DNA of 64,000 nt from Neobacillus piezotolerans. GTDB taxonomy: Bacteria > Bacillota > Bacilli > Bacillales > Cytobacillaceae. Both the position numbers and the translations under genes were made by a program. Shown piece after piece: positions 43,555-51,293 of the stretch (its first letter is position 1; each line of letters opens with the position of its first letter). Under the pieces are notes generated by a model. The model worked only from the letters and a program-made list of their open reading frames with translations. It was not told the DNA's origin and did no database searches. The stretch lies in NCBI RefSeq assembly GCF_003362805.1, contig NZ_QNQT01000003.1:1-64000 (forward strand), in the 5' to 3' direction.

Positions 43555-44733
43555 ATGCGGAGATGCATGTTTATGGATAAATCTCAACGGAATTATTTCG
43601 ATTTCACTCTTTTACTGCTTATTTTCCTGTTTATGATTGTAAGCTGCATCGCTATTTACAGCGCGCAGAAATATTCACCCTACGGCATCAATTTCGCGGC
43701 AAGGCAGGCGGTATGGTATGCAGCCGGTTTTGGCGTTTCGGCGTTTGTGTATTTCTTTGATTTTGATCAAATCAAAAAAATATCACCTTATGCCTATGTT
43801 TTTGGCGTCTTGGTCCTTATCGCCCTGTTTTTGGCGCCAGATTCGATTGCACCAGAAACAAAAGGCGCCAAAGCCTGGTTTGAAATACCAAAATTCGGCT
43901 CCCTTCAGCCATCAGAGTTCATGAAGCTATTCCTGATTATTTTCCTTGCAAGGGTGATATCAAACCATAATGAGGCTTATCTGGACCGTACCTTTCAAAC
44001 AGATTTAAAGCTACTTGGAAAAATTTCTGCTGTGGCTGTATTGCCTCTCGCCTTTATCCTCGTTCAGCCCGATGCCGGAACAGCTATGGCGGTTGCGGCG
44101 ATTGTAATAGGAATGACGTTTATTTCAGGAATCAATTGGCGGATTATTGCCGTATTGGGCGGAATCGCTGCTTTTATACTGGCGAGCCTCGTTGCCATTT
44201 ATCTTAAAGCACCTGATTTATTGCTTCTAGTACTAGACCCCTATCAGCTGAACCGGATCCATTCCTGGCTTGATCCTTTCGAGGATATGCAAAATAGTTC
44301 CTACCAGCTGGCATATTCCATTTTGGCGATTGGCTCGGGCACAATGTATGGAAAAGGATTCAATGCGGCCCAGGTGAATGTGCCTGAAGCACATTCGGAT
44401 TTCATTTTTACCATTATAGGGGAGGAATTTGGTTTTTTCGGCGCGAGTCTAGTTATTTCGCTTTATTTTATTTTGATTTATAGGATCATCGTTATTGCAC
44501 TTAGGAATAAAGGCCCTTATGAAAGCCTTATCGCAACAGGGGTCATATCGGTTCTGACATTCCATATTTTCGAAAACATCGGGATGGTTATCGGGCTTGT
44601 CCCGATTACGGGGATTCCGCTTCCGCTGTTAAGCTACGGCGGCAGTTCCCTGCTTGGGACCTTGCTCTCACTGTCGCTCGTCCTGAACATCTCTGCAAAA
44701 ACGAAAAAATACATGTTTTCAGAGGACGATTGA
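43555..44733 (+). CDS. FtsW/RodA/SpoVE-family (SEDS) peptidoglycan polymerase
   Basis: A 392-residue, ten-helix SEDS protein; these polymerise lipid II into glycan strands together with a class B PBP. Family features are KGAKAWFEIPKFGSLQPSEFMKL, the catalytic-region Asp in VQPDAGTAMAV, EAHSDFIFTIIGEEFGFFG, and the final GLVPITGIPLPLLSYGGSSL signature. Start choice is open: ATG at 43555, 43567 or 43573 share the same upstream GCGGAG. It stands apart from division genes, so elongation (RodA) or a spore/stress role is possible. No partner PBP is adjacent. Confidence 0.9.
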   Translation: MRRCMFMDKSQRNYFDFTLLLLIFLFMIVSCIAIYSAQKYSPYGINFAARQAVWYAAGFGVSAFVYFFDFDQIKKISPYAYVFGVLVLIALFLAPDSIAPETKGAKAWFEIPKFGSLQPSEFMKLFLIIFLARVISNHNEAYLDRTFQTDLKLLGKISAVAVLPLAFILVQPDAGTAMAVAAIVIGMTFISGINWRIIAVLGGIAAFILASLVAIYLKAPDLLLLVLDPYQLNRIHSWLDPFEDMQNSSYQLAYSILAIGSGTMYGKGFNAAQVNVPEAHSDFIFTIIGEEFGFFGASLVISLYFILIYRIIVIALRNKGPYESLIATGVISVLTFHIFENIGMVIGLVPITGIPLPLLSYGGSSLLGTLLSLSLVLNISAKTKKYMFSEDD

Positions 44734-44741
44734 CGCAAAAA

Positions 44742-44775
44742 GGCGCATCCGGAATTCGGATGCGCCGATTTTTTT
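44742..44775. terminator. Bidirectional terminator between the SEDS gene and the peptide gene
   Basis: GGCGCATCCG, loop, CGGATGCGCC, GATTTTTTT, with a T tract on the minus strand as well. Confidence 0.9.
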
Positions 44776-44810
44776 ATGTCCAGGTTAGTTGCCTGCCTGG
44801 AATGGCAGAA

Positions 44811-45047
44811 TCATAGCGGCGGGTAGATCGGTGTATCAAGCGCCAATGGTGGATAAATCGGCGTATCAACAAGCGCCAATGGCGGATAAATTGGCGTATC
44901 AACAAGTGCCAATGGCGGATAAATCGGCGTATCAAGCTCCAATGGTGGATAAATCGGCGTTGATGCTTCGGCTGTTGATGGCGCGGCACCTACTGCAAAC
45001 AGGCTAAATGCGAAAACAGAGCAGAGAATGACAAAAACTTTTTTCAT
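44811..45047 (-). CDS. Short exported protein with five TPIYPPL repeats, candidate pheromone precursor
   Basis: A 78-residue protein. Residues 1-28 are a signal peptide (basic MKKV, hydrophobic core, GAAPSTAEA cleavage-type end). The rest consists only of tandem units: STPIYPPLEL, DTPIYPPLALV twice, DTPIYPPLAL and DTPIYPPL, the last ending the chain. AGGAGG precedes the ATG. It starts 13 bp after the stop of an RNPP-type regulator gene, exactly where NprX, PapR and Phr pro-peptides sit relative to NprR, PlcR and Rap. The natural reading is a multi-copy pro-pheromone whose units are released outside and re-imported. This is inference; a structural repeat protein is the alternative. Confidence 0.8.
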   Translation of the reverse strand: MKKVFVILCSVFAFSLFAVGAAPSTAEASTPIYPPLELDTPIYPPLALVDTPIYPPLALVDTPIYPPLALDTPIYPPL

Positions 45048-45060
45048 TAAAAAATCCTCC

Positions 45061-46293
45061 TCAAGTCATTTTATTTAAATAATGGACTGCCTGCTCGAAT
45101 TTTCCTTCCCTGGTAAAATAGGCAGCAAGCAATTTATAAAAATGCGCTAAATCATCTTTATGCTCTTTGCCTTCTTCGAGAAGTGGTATTACTTTAGATT
45201 CCAGATATTCGAACGAAGCTGGATCTTCAGCTTCAAGCATCAAATAGAACGTGCTTAATAATAGATACTTTTTGCTTTCCAGCCGGTCTGCCAACTGGGA
45301 TACCTCGGCAAAGCACTTCTTTGCCCCTGAAGTGTCACCCGCCATAAACCTTGTTTCGCCAAGGGTGTTAAGAGTTACCAGATAATTAAATTCTTTCTCC
45401 AGCTGTAATGAAAGGCTTTTTTCAAAATAATGAATTGCCAATTCAGTATTTTGCATTTTCTTCTGCAACAGACCCATATTATGGTATACATACGGGAGCA
45501 ACTCTTTCTCATTCAGGAGCTCGGCATTTCGAATCAGATGCTCAAAGCATGATGAAGCCTCTTCATAAATATTGGAATGGGTGTAGTTAATACCAAGCAG
45601 CATCAACGTATGAAGGATACGCCTGAAATTGTGGTGTTCCATGAAATTCTGTAGAGCTTTTTTTCCAAAATGGATGGCATATCCTGCTTGAAGCGTATAC
45701 CCTTTGGCAAATGCCCTGTGGTACAGGAATTCACCAATATTGATTCCCCCCGCTTGCTCCGCATCGAGTTTTTCAAGAATCGCGTCCGCTTCATGGTATT
45801 TTGCCTGCCGCATCAAATGGATGCTTGTGAAATAGTCGAACAGGTTTCGCTCCTGCCGTGAAAAGTTTTTCAAATGCTTCCTGAGCAATTCATGCTGGGC
45901 TTCCGCTTCCCCATCGTTCCCCTTGAATAGCATATATCTATATTTATACAGTTCATATGTATAAATGTGCGATGAAAACGGGATCAGGCTTCCTAGCTCC
46001 AAGAGCATGGAATAGACGCGTTCAGCTTCTGATTTGATCTGGAACGTCATTTGATTATCGAATTCATCGAGCAGTGCTTTAATTTCCTCGTCCTTGCCCG
46101 CGACATCTTCAATTTCGATGCCTAGCCTTTCAAGCAGAAGGGCAATTGTTTCTTTATTTCCCTCTTTGGAATTGTGTTCGATTTTGCTTAAATGCGGGAT
46201 CGAGCAAATCCCATCGGCAAGCTCCTTTTGAGTCATCCCCCTTTGCGTCCTGTAATATTTGATTAAAGGCCCAAAATCCAATAGACTCACCAA
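45061..46293 (-). CDS. RNPP-family (NprR-like) HTH-TPR regulator
   Basis: A 410-residue quorum-sensing-type regulator. Residues 5-65 are an XRE helix-turn-helix (YYRTQRGMTQKELADGICSI, then HLSKIEHNSKEGNKETI). Residues 75-410 are a run of about nine TPR-like helix pairs (YVYHNMGLLQKKMQNTELAI, FEKSLSLQLEKEF, FYKLLAAYFTREGKFEQAV). Length and layout match NprR and PlcR, which bind short re-imported peptides in the TPR groove. The first codons (TTG/GTG near 46293) lack a clear ribosome site, so the exact start is open. The peptide gene follows after 13 bp and a secreted subtilase gene lies upstream. Confidence 0.88.
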   Translation of the reverse strand: MVSLLDFGPLIKYYRTQRGMTQKELADGICSIPHLSKIEHNSKEGNKETIALLLERLGIEIEDVAGKDEEIKALLDEFDNQMTFQIKSEAERVYSMLLELGSLIPFSSHIYTYELYKYRYMLFKGNDGEAEAQHELLRKHLKNFSRQERNLFDYFTSIHLMRQAKYHEADAILEKLDAEQAGGINIGEFLYHRAFAKGYTLQAGYAIHFGKKALQNFMEHHNFRRILHTLMLLGINYTHSNIYEEASSCFEHLIRNAELLNEKELLPYVYHNMGLLQKKMQNTELAIHYFEKSLSLQLEKEFNYLVTLNTLGETRFMAGDTSGAKKCFAEVSQLADRLESKKYLLLSTFYLMLEAEDPASFEYLESKVIPLLEEGKEHKDDLAHFYKLLAAYFTREGKFEQAVHYLNKMT

Positions 46294-46351
46294 CCGTTTT
46301 CTACTACTCTATCATGAAATGAAGGAAATAAAAAACAATAATTCTAAATTA

Positions 46352-46364
46352 TCGGATATTCCGA
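46352..46364 (-). promoter_or_regulatory. Inverted repeat in the RNPP regulator promoter region
   Basis: TCGGA, TAT, TCCGA: perfect 5-bp arms about 60 bases before the regulator start. Possible autoregulatory site. I did not find it before the protease gene. Confidence 0.35.
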
Positions 46365-46383
46365 CAAAATATAGTTCAAAACG

Positions 46384-46414
46384 CCCAAAACCATCCGGCT
46401 ATTCCGCAGGATGG
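46384..46414 (-). terminator. Terminator of the subtilase gene
   Basis: On the minus strand CCATCC, loop, GGATGG, TTTTGGGCGTTTT. It separates the protease and regulator transcripts. Confidence 0.65.
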
Positions 46415-46429
46415 ATTGGGTATTATGGT

Positions 46430-47692
46430 TTATTTCACACGCGGGAATCCAAATCCAGAAGCATAGTCATCACCTGTTCCAGCTCCTGTTCCGCCTTTGA
46501 TGTCATATTGTTTCGCGCGGTTTTGCAAGTCGGCGCGAACCTGGACATTGCTGAGCGACTTATTGGCAGACCAAATCTTTGCAGCAAGCCCAGCAATGTG
46601 CGGAGTTGCCATGGATGTTCCGCTCATTGTCGTATAACCGCCGCTTGCGGAAGTTGAGTAAATGGATCCGCCTGGGGCAGAAACTTCTACGTCACGCTCC
46701 TGGATGACATAGTCACCGGCAGTTGCAGGATTACCCCTTGAGGAGAAATCGGAAACTTTGTATGTGCCGTTTACGAATGTATTGTCAAGGGATGCTACCG
46801 CAACCGCATTGACAAGCGCACCCGGATAACCGATTGTGTTGGAGCTAGGGCCGCTGTTGCCCGCCGCAGCTACAACAAGGGCGCCTTTCCCATAAGCATA
46901 ATCAACAGCACTAGCAATCAGTGAATCTTTTGAACTCGATCCCAACGACATGGAGATGACTGTTTTTACCCCAAGGCGGGAAGCTTCATCTGCCGCATGG
47001 CGGATTGCTGCAGCAATGTCATCCGAGTAGCCCGACCCACGGTCATTAAGAACTTTATATGCCCAAAGTTCAGCCTGTGGAGCTACGCCGTAAATGCCAA
47101 GGCCGTCATAGCCGCCGTTCGCAAGCACCGTTCCTGCAACATGTGTGCCGTGGCCGTTCCTATCGTTGCATACTCCATTCACAAGTGGAGATGTAGCCTG
47201 CGTGAAATCCTTACACTGTTCCACATTGTCGCGAAGGTCAATATGGCTTGTATAAGCGCCAGTATCAAGGACCGCTACCTTAATGCCATCCCCGCCGGAC
47301 GTTGACTTAATAGTAGAATCATTATAAATTGCTTCAATGCCCCACGGTGTCTGGTCGGAAGGAATCGCTTGCGTGGATGCTCCCGGCTTCGCTGTTGCCT
47401 CGCTGCCAAGCTGGACTTCCTCAACAAGTTCAACATTCAGATTCTTATTTTTCAACAAGGCTTGGTATTGGCTTCCGTTAACTGTTGTCGTAAAGCCAGA
47501 AGCCCCGAAATCCCAGCGAGACCCAAAACTTTGTTGCGCTTTTGCCTTTTCGGCGCCGCTGCCATTGATTAAGACCCGGTAGGAATCCTTCGCCGCCTGC
47601 TCAGGCGCCTGGCCGAATGCTGCCGTAGCAAAAACAGATACTCCCAACGCCAAACTCATGAAAGCCGATCCAATTTTGGTTCTTTTCTTCAT
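46430..47692 (-). CDS. Secreted subtilisin-like serine protease (S8)
   Basis: A 420-residue exported protease: signal peptide 1-27, I9-type propeptide (about 35-105, YRVLINGSGAEKAKAQQSFG), then the catalytic domain with Asp143 (VAVLDTGAY), His181 (NGHGTHVAGT), oxyanion Asn279 (AAAGNSG) and Ser360 (GTSMATPH). Cys160 and Cys175 could form a disulfide around the calcium-loop region, which is uncommon in classical subtilisins. It is upstream of the RNPP regulator on the same strand but has its own promoter and terminator. By analogy with NprR-controlled neutral protease it may be the regulator's target, and it could also trim the peptide precursor. Both roles are inference. Confidence 0.95.
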   Translation of the reverse strand: MKKRTKIGSAFMSLALGVSVFATAAFGQAPEQAAKDSYRVLINGSGAEKAKAQQSFGSRWDFGASGFTTTVNGSQYQALLKNKNLNVELVEEVQLGSEATAKPGASTQAIPSDQTPWGIEAIYNDSTIKSTSGGDGIKVAVLDTGAYTSHIDLRDNVEQCKDFTQATSPLVNGVCNDRNGHGTHVAGTVLANGGYDGLGIYGVAPQAELWAYKVLNDRGSGYSDDIAAAIRHAADEASRLGVKTVISMSLGSSSKDSLIASAVDYAYGKGALVVAAAGNSGPSSNTIGYPGALVNAVAVASLDNTFVNGTYKVSDFSSRGNPATAGDYVIQERDVEVSAPGGSIYSTSASGGYTTMSGTSMATPHIAGLAAKIWSANKSLSNVQVRADLQNRAKQYDIKGGTGAGTGDDYASGFGFPRVK

Positions 47693-47720
47693 TTGCTTGC
47701 TCCTCTCGAGTTTTAAATCT

Positions 47721-47736
47721 GCAGCACCCCCGCTGC
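47721..47736 (-). other. 5'-terminal stem-loop in the subtilase mRNA leader
   Basis: On the minus strand GCAGC, loop, GCTGC. With the promoter at 47745-47774 the transcript would begin about 47738, so the hairpin would form its first bases, as in the stabilising aprE leader of B. subtilis. Confidence 0.45.
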
Positions 47737-47744
47737 GTGTTTTT

Positions 47745-47774
47745 AGTATATTTCAAATTTTCTAATAGAAGCAA
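47745..47774 (-). promoter_or_regulatory. Promoter of the subtilase gene
   Basis: On the minus strand TTGCTT, 18 bases, TATACT. Confidence 0.5.
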
Positions 47775-47935
47775 CGTAAATCATGCGCTATTCAGTTGGG
47801 AAAATTGCCGCCGTCTGTTGGGACATTAGACTTATCAAGGAAAGGAAAAGTCATTGTTTTTTCAAAAATAATGCAAAGATTATGCACAAAGTTCCTATAA
47901 AATTAGGTGACTCTAAAAATAGGGAGGAAAAAGGA

Positions 47936-48196
47936 ATGAAGAAAATCGTCGCAGCCATTCTCGGGCTGGGTGTGCTTTTAGGCGCAAATGCCGCCGGGGT
48001 TTTCGCTGAAGGGCCGTCTTTTGCCAAAGAAATCCTAAGTTTTGTTAAAATGAAGCCGCATATGCAGCAAATGCACCCGGATTTTAGTGAGAAGGAATTA
48101 AAAGAAATGTACGAAAGCTGCCATGGAACCGGCGGGCCAGGTGCTAAAACTAACGGGCAGGAAGCTAGTTTTGAAAAGAATTTGGAATCCCTGTAA
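47936..48196 (+). CDS. Small secreted protein, uncharacterised
   Basis: An 86-residue protein with a clear signal peptide (MKKIVAAILGLGVLLGANAA, cleavage after GVFA). The mature part of about 60 residues holds KMKPHMQQMHPDFSEKELKE and a single Cys in ESCHGTGG. I do not recognise the family; small exported Met/His-rich proteins of Bacilli are a loose parallel. Metal binding is possible but unsupported. GGGAGGAAAAAGG precedes the ATG at 47936, which decides the start over a longer open frame. A terminator follows about 45 bp on. Confidence 0.7.
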   Translation: MKKIVAAILGLGVLLGANAAGVFAEGPSFAKEILSFVKMKPHMQQMHPDFSEKELKEMYESCHGTGGPGAKTNGQEASFEKNLESL

Positions 48197-48241
48197 GTTG
48201 GGAAACTCTTGAAAAGTTTGTATAAAAATTGGAAAACAAAG

Positions 48242-48275
48242 GAATCCGCCCCTTGGTAAAGGCGGATTCTTCTGT
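48242..48275 (+). terminator. Terminator of the small secreted protein gene
   Basis: GAATCCGCC, loop, GGCGGATTC, TTCTGTTTT. Confidence 0.8.
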
Positions 48276-48334
48276 TTTATTATAATTGGACAAGCATAAA
48301 ATTACATTTTTTACCTGGTCTTTTTCAGGTGATT

Positions 48335-48856
48335 TCAGCGGTTTTTAAGGGCCTTATTGTGCCATTGGAGAGCCCTCTGCTCCATCTCCTGAACGAATAA
48401 TTTCTTAGCCGGGCTGTATTCGCTCGTCTTCGGAAACCGTTTCGCAAGCTCTTCTTTAAACGCAGCATAGTTTGCCGCTTCATCTGGATGGACACGCAAG
48501 TAGTCGCGAAAGACGAGATGCCTTGCAATTTGCGGGTTGTCATTTCGATAAAAATGGATATGATGGGTCCTGTTTTCCCCGCCTTTCCGAAAAAGCCTCC
48601 TGCCCGGAATCCCCCATTCACCGGCCACATCGTAACCAATCGCAGCCATTTTTTCATTGAAGGAATCCACTATATCCATATCCTTTACAATGGCCATCAT
48701 GTCAATTACCGGCTTAGCCTTTAACCCTTCCACTGATGTGCTGCCAAAATGCTCAAATTTGATAATCACATCGCCAAATACCGTTTTAAGGAACCGGGCC
48801 TCCTCTTCAAACATCCGGACCCAGTTTTCATTCCAATCCGACAACCGCACATCCAT
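48335..48856 (-). CDS. GrpB/UPF0157 family protein (nucleotidyltransferase fold)
   Basis: A 173-residue GrpB-family protein, a member of the nucleotidyltransferase fold superfamily found alone or fused to CoaE. Motifs are IIKFEHFGSTSVEGLKAKPV and VIDMMAIVKD, which supply the GS and D-x-D elements, then THHIHFY and HLVFRDYLRVHPDEA. The substrate is unknown. Length is typical and the motifs look intact. GGGAGGGAAGGGC precedes the ATG. It is monocistronic, with no clear terminator seen. Confidence 0.88.
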   Translation of the reverse strand: MDVRLSDWNENWVRMFEEEARFLKTVFGDVIIKFEHFGSTSVEGLKAKPVIDMMAIVKDMDIVDSFNEKMAAIGYDVAGEWGIPGRRLFRKGGENRTHHIHFYRNDNPQIARHLVFRDYLRVHPDEAANYAAFKEELAKRFPKTSEYSPAKKLFVQEMEQRALQWHNKALKNR

Positions 48857-49222
48857 GCCCTTCCCTCCCTTTTTTTACATTTATCGTCGCCAATTCATTC
48901 TACTTCAAGTTTCGGACCCTTTCAAAAAATACTTTCAGATTTTTTATCTTCTTATCCATACTTTTTTTCGGTACGATAATAGCTGGGAATATAGGGAAAC
49001 GTTAGGGCGCAGGTTTGTTAGGACCGTTTGAGTGGCCTTGTAAAATGATATGGTCTTGATGCGGCTATTAGTCTGTTTCGAGAGGTACCCTGATTTAAAA
49101 CTTCTTGAAACGGCTTCTGAGGAGCTTTTTGAGCAGCATCATGATATGTAACGGAAATAGGATTGAAAACATCGCCGTTATTTTTTTAAAAAGCATGCTT
49201 TTAAATAAATTTATACAGATAA
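48857..49222. other. Intergenic region upstream of the ECF sigma gene
   Basis: About 370 bp between divergent genes. It holds a 30-codon open frame at 49059-49151 without a ribosome site, possibly a gene remnant, and otherwise nothing I recognise. Confidence 0.4.
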
Positions 49223-49248
49223 TGAATCTGTTTCCATTTGAGGCTCGT
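49223..49248 (+). promoter_or_regulatory. ECF-type promoter, possibly autoregulatory
   Basis: TGAATC, 16 bases, CGTC, close to the TGAAAC-N16-CGTC pattern of Bacillus ECF sigma factors, 35 bases before the sigma gene. Confidence 0.42.
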
Positions 49249-49282
49249 CAAAAGGGAAACACGATTTTGAAGAGGTGAAGAA

Positions 49283-49852
49283 ATGCAGGGGGATTCCACG
49301 GAGAGGCGGATTGCGCTCGCACGCGGAAATGAAGCCAAACTTGAAGAGATAATGGGGGCATATGGCAGCCATGTTAAACGCCTGATTTATTCCTATGTTA
49401 AGGACTGGGGGATTGCCGGGGACCTCGCCCAGGATGTTTTTGTGGCGGTCTTTATGAAACTGGAGAGCTTTGAAGGGCGCTCCTCGTATAAAACATGGGT
49501 GTATACGATTGCGGTTAATCGGTCCAAGGATTATTTGAAAAGCTGGCACTACCGCCACATGGCTGTTGCTGAAAAAGTTTTCAGTTTGATGAAGGACTTG
49601 AAACGAACCCCGGAAGAGACAGCCATTGAAAAGGATGGAAACAGGCAGCTGTTGGAGGCTGTTTGGTCACTGCCGCTAAAATACAGGGAGGTAATTTTGC
49701 TGCATTTTTACCAGGACCTGACTGTTTCGGAAATCAGCGAAACACTGGGGCTTCCGCTGGCGACTGTAAAAACCCGGCTGCTCCGGGCAAAAGAAAAAAT
49801 CAGAAACGCCTATATCCCTTTGGAAAGAGGTGGCCGTTATGGGTCAGTTTAA
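49283..49852 (+). CDS. ECF RNA polymerase sigma factor
   Basis: A 189-residue sigma-70 family ECF factor. Region 2 is seen as YSYVKDWGIAGDLAQDVFVA with KTWVYTIAVNRSKDYLKSW. Region 4 is LPLKYREVILLHFYQDLTVS followed by EISETLGLPLATVKTRLLRAKEKIR, the promoter -35 recognition helix. The layout resembles SigV/SigX/SigM of B. subtilis, but orthology is not settled. GAAGAGGTG precedes the ATG. It overlaps the next gene by 14 bp, a typical sigma/anti-sigma coupling, and an ECF-like promoter upstream suggests autoregulation. Confidence 0.92.
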   Translation: MQGDSTERRIALARGNEAKLEEIMGAYGSHVKRLIYSYVKDWGIAGDLAQDVFVAVFMKLESFEGRSSYKTWVYTIAVNRSKDYLKSWHYRHMAVAEKVFSLMKDLKRTPEETAIEKDGNRQLLEAVWSLPLKYREVILLHFYQDLTVSEISETLGLPLATVKTRLLRAKEKIRNAYIPLERGGRYGSV

Positions 49853-50978
49853 TGAAGAGCTGAAAAGCGCCTTGCATGGCAGCCTGCCCGAGGAATCAAT
49901 TTTATCCGAAGCTGAAAAACAGCAAATCAGGGAGCGGATAAAAGGGTTGCAAGGAAAAAAGCTACGGAAACCGCGTGACATTTTGCCTAAAACACTGACT
50001 GCGCTTGTCGCGGCGGCGGTTTTGCTGGCAGGCGGCGGCATTGCGGGTAAGGAGCTTGGGCTGCTAGACATCGGGACCGGCTCACGTGCGACAACCCCTG
50101 ACTTCCCGTTTTACGACGGGGTGGACGAAGGGAATTTCCTAAATGGCTGGGAGCTCGTCAAAAAGGGGCCAGTGGGTGAAAAAATTGAGGGTAATTCCAG
50201 CCTGATGGAAGCGCGGTTTACGGGTAAAGCAATCCTGATTGGCACCCTTATTTACCATGGGGCCGGTATGGGCGACAAAGCGAATAAGATCTTCTTTGTT
50301 CCTGATAAAGAGGTTTTCGAGAGGCTGCCGATTAATCCGGGAATTGGGGATGAATTTACATTTAACCAGCAGGACGCGGACCAATTGGCTATGGTATTTG
50401 GGCTGGCCGCCAATTCAATGCGTGAGGGGGTCGAGATTGAAGTGACAGGCTATACCGCCTATGCGAGAGCAGAACTGAATATCCCGGATATCCTAAAACT
50501 GGAGCGGGTCGTGATACCGGAAGAGCCGGAAATAACGTATTCAAGCAGGCCGGTTCCCCTCAATGAAAAAGGGAATTTGGAGCTGACTGACACATTAAAG
50601 GCGGCCTATGACGAGTTTGCACAGACACATAATGAGGTTATCCTTCACACGCTTGATTCGTATTCGGTATTTCTTTTCTTTTTCTATGCCGAACAAATTC
50701 GGGATTACGAAACGCAATTCGCCTTGTTCAATGATGATCCTGATGTTACCCCGATTTTTACATCTGTGGAGGAGTATGTAAAGGTCTCCCAGGATCGCGA
50801 TATGGATGCCGGAAATGAAAAACTCCTTAAGAAAGTACTTGGAAGCCCTTTGAAACAAGTGGCATTCATTGGCGATGATGAAGCAGTCGTGACCATTTCG
50901 GAGGAAGATGGCCTTGGCTTCAGGCTAGTCAAAAACCATAAGGGTATCTGGAAGGTCAGCTGGCTTCCGATTCAATAA
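49839..50978 (+). CDS. Putative membrane anti-sigma factor with large extracytoplasmic domain
   Basis: A 379-residue protein with a short cytosolic N-terminus (MGQFNEELKSAL, then KQQIRERIKG), one membrane segment (about residues 53-72, LTALVAAAVLLAGGGIAG) and a roughly 300-residue extracytoplasmic part that I do not recognise. The position, 14 bp inside the end of the ECF sigma gene, and the topology argue for its cognate anti-sigma factor; the extracellular part would then sense the signal. The N-terminus lacks a ZAS zinc motif. AAAGAGGTGG precedes the ATG at 49839. The external domain is long for an anti-sigma. Confidence 0.72.
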   Translation: MGQFNEELKSALHGSLPEESILSEAEKQQIRERIKGLQGKKLRKPRDILPKTLTALVAAAVLLAGGGIAGKELGLLDIGTGSRATTPDFPFYDGVDEGNFLNGWELVKKGPVGEKIEGNSSLMEARFTGKAILIGTLIYHGAGMGDKANKIFFVPDKEVFERLPINPGIGDEFTFNQQDADQLAMVFGLAANSMREGVEIEVTGYTAYARAELNIPDILKLERVVIPEEPEITYSSRPVPLNEKGNLELTDTLKAAYDEFAQTHNEVILHTLDSYSVFLFFFYAEQIRDYETQFALFNDDPDVTPIFTSVEEYVKVSQDRDMDAGNEKLLKKVLGSPLKQVAFIGDDEAVVTISEEDGLGFRLVKNHKGIWKVSWLPIQ

Positions 50979-51003
50979 GAAAAAATACGCTATTCCTATT
51001 AAA

Positions 51004-51047
51004 AACGCCGTTCCAGCTGCATTCGCAACCGGGCGGCGTTTTTTTAT
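51004..51047 (+). terminator. Terminator of the sigma/anti-sigma operon
   Basis: AACGCCG, loop, CGGCGTT, TTTTTA. Confidence 0.72.
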
Positions 51048-51202
51048 CGTCCGGGATCCTGACCGTTATCGGTTTCAACATCCAATTCCTGCTTGATCAT
51101 TTCCTCTTCTTCTTCGACAGTAATCCTCGTTATTTGATCCTGCAGGCTGTGGAACACCTCATCAAGATTTTTCCGTGATGGCAACTGGTCCTTTTCTGTC
51201 AT
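51044..51202 (-). CDS. Small acidic protein (52 residues), uncharacterised
   Basis: A 52-residue, Glu-rich, probably helical protein beginning MTEKDQLPSRKNLDEVFHSL and containing a run of five Glu. AAAGGAGG lies 7 bases before the ATG at 51202, which decides the start over a longer open frame. It is divergent from the 60-residue DUF4025-like gene. I do not recognise a family; cytosolic and monocistronic. Confidence 0.6.
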   Translation of the reverse strand: MTEKDQLPSRKNLDEVFHSLQDQITRITVEEEEEMIKQELDVETDNGQDPGR

Positions 51203-51293
51203 GGTCTCCGCCTCCTTTTTCTTTACTTTTCTCCAAAACCTTCTGGATAAAACACTTTGGGAGGAGAAAAATAAGCGGGAAAGGATGATGAAG

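Noticed and set aside
49059-49151. 30-codon frame upstream of the ECF sigma gene
   Set aside because: No ribosome site; it may be the end of a decayed gene, but I cannot name a parent.
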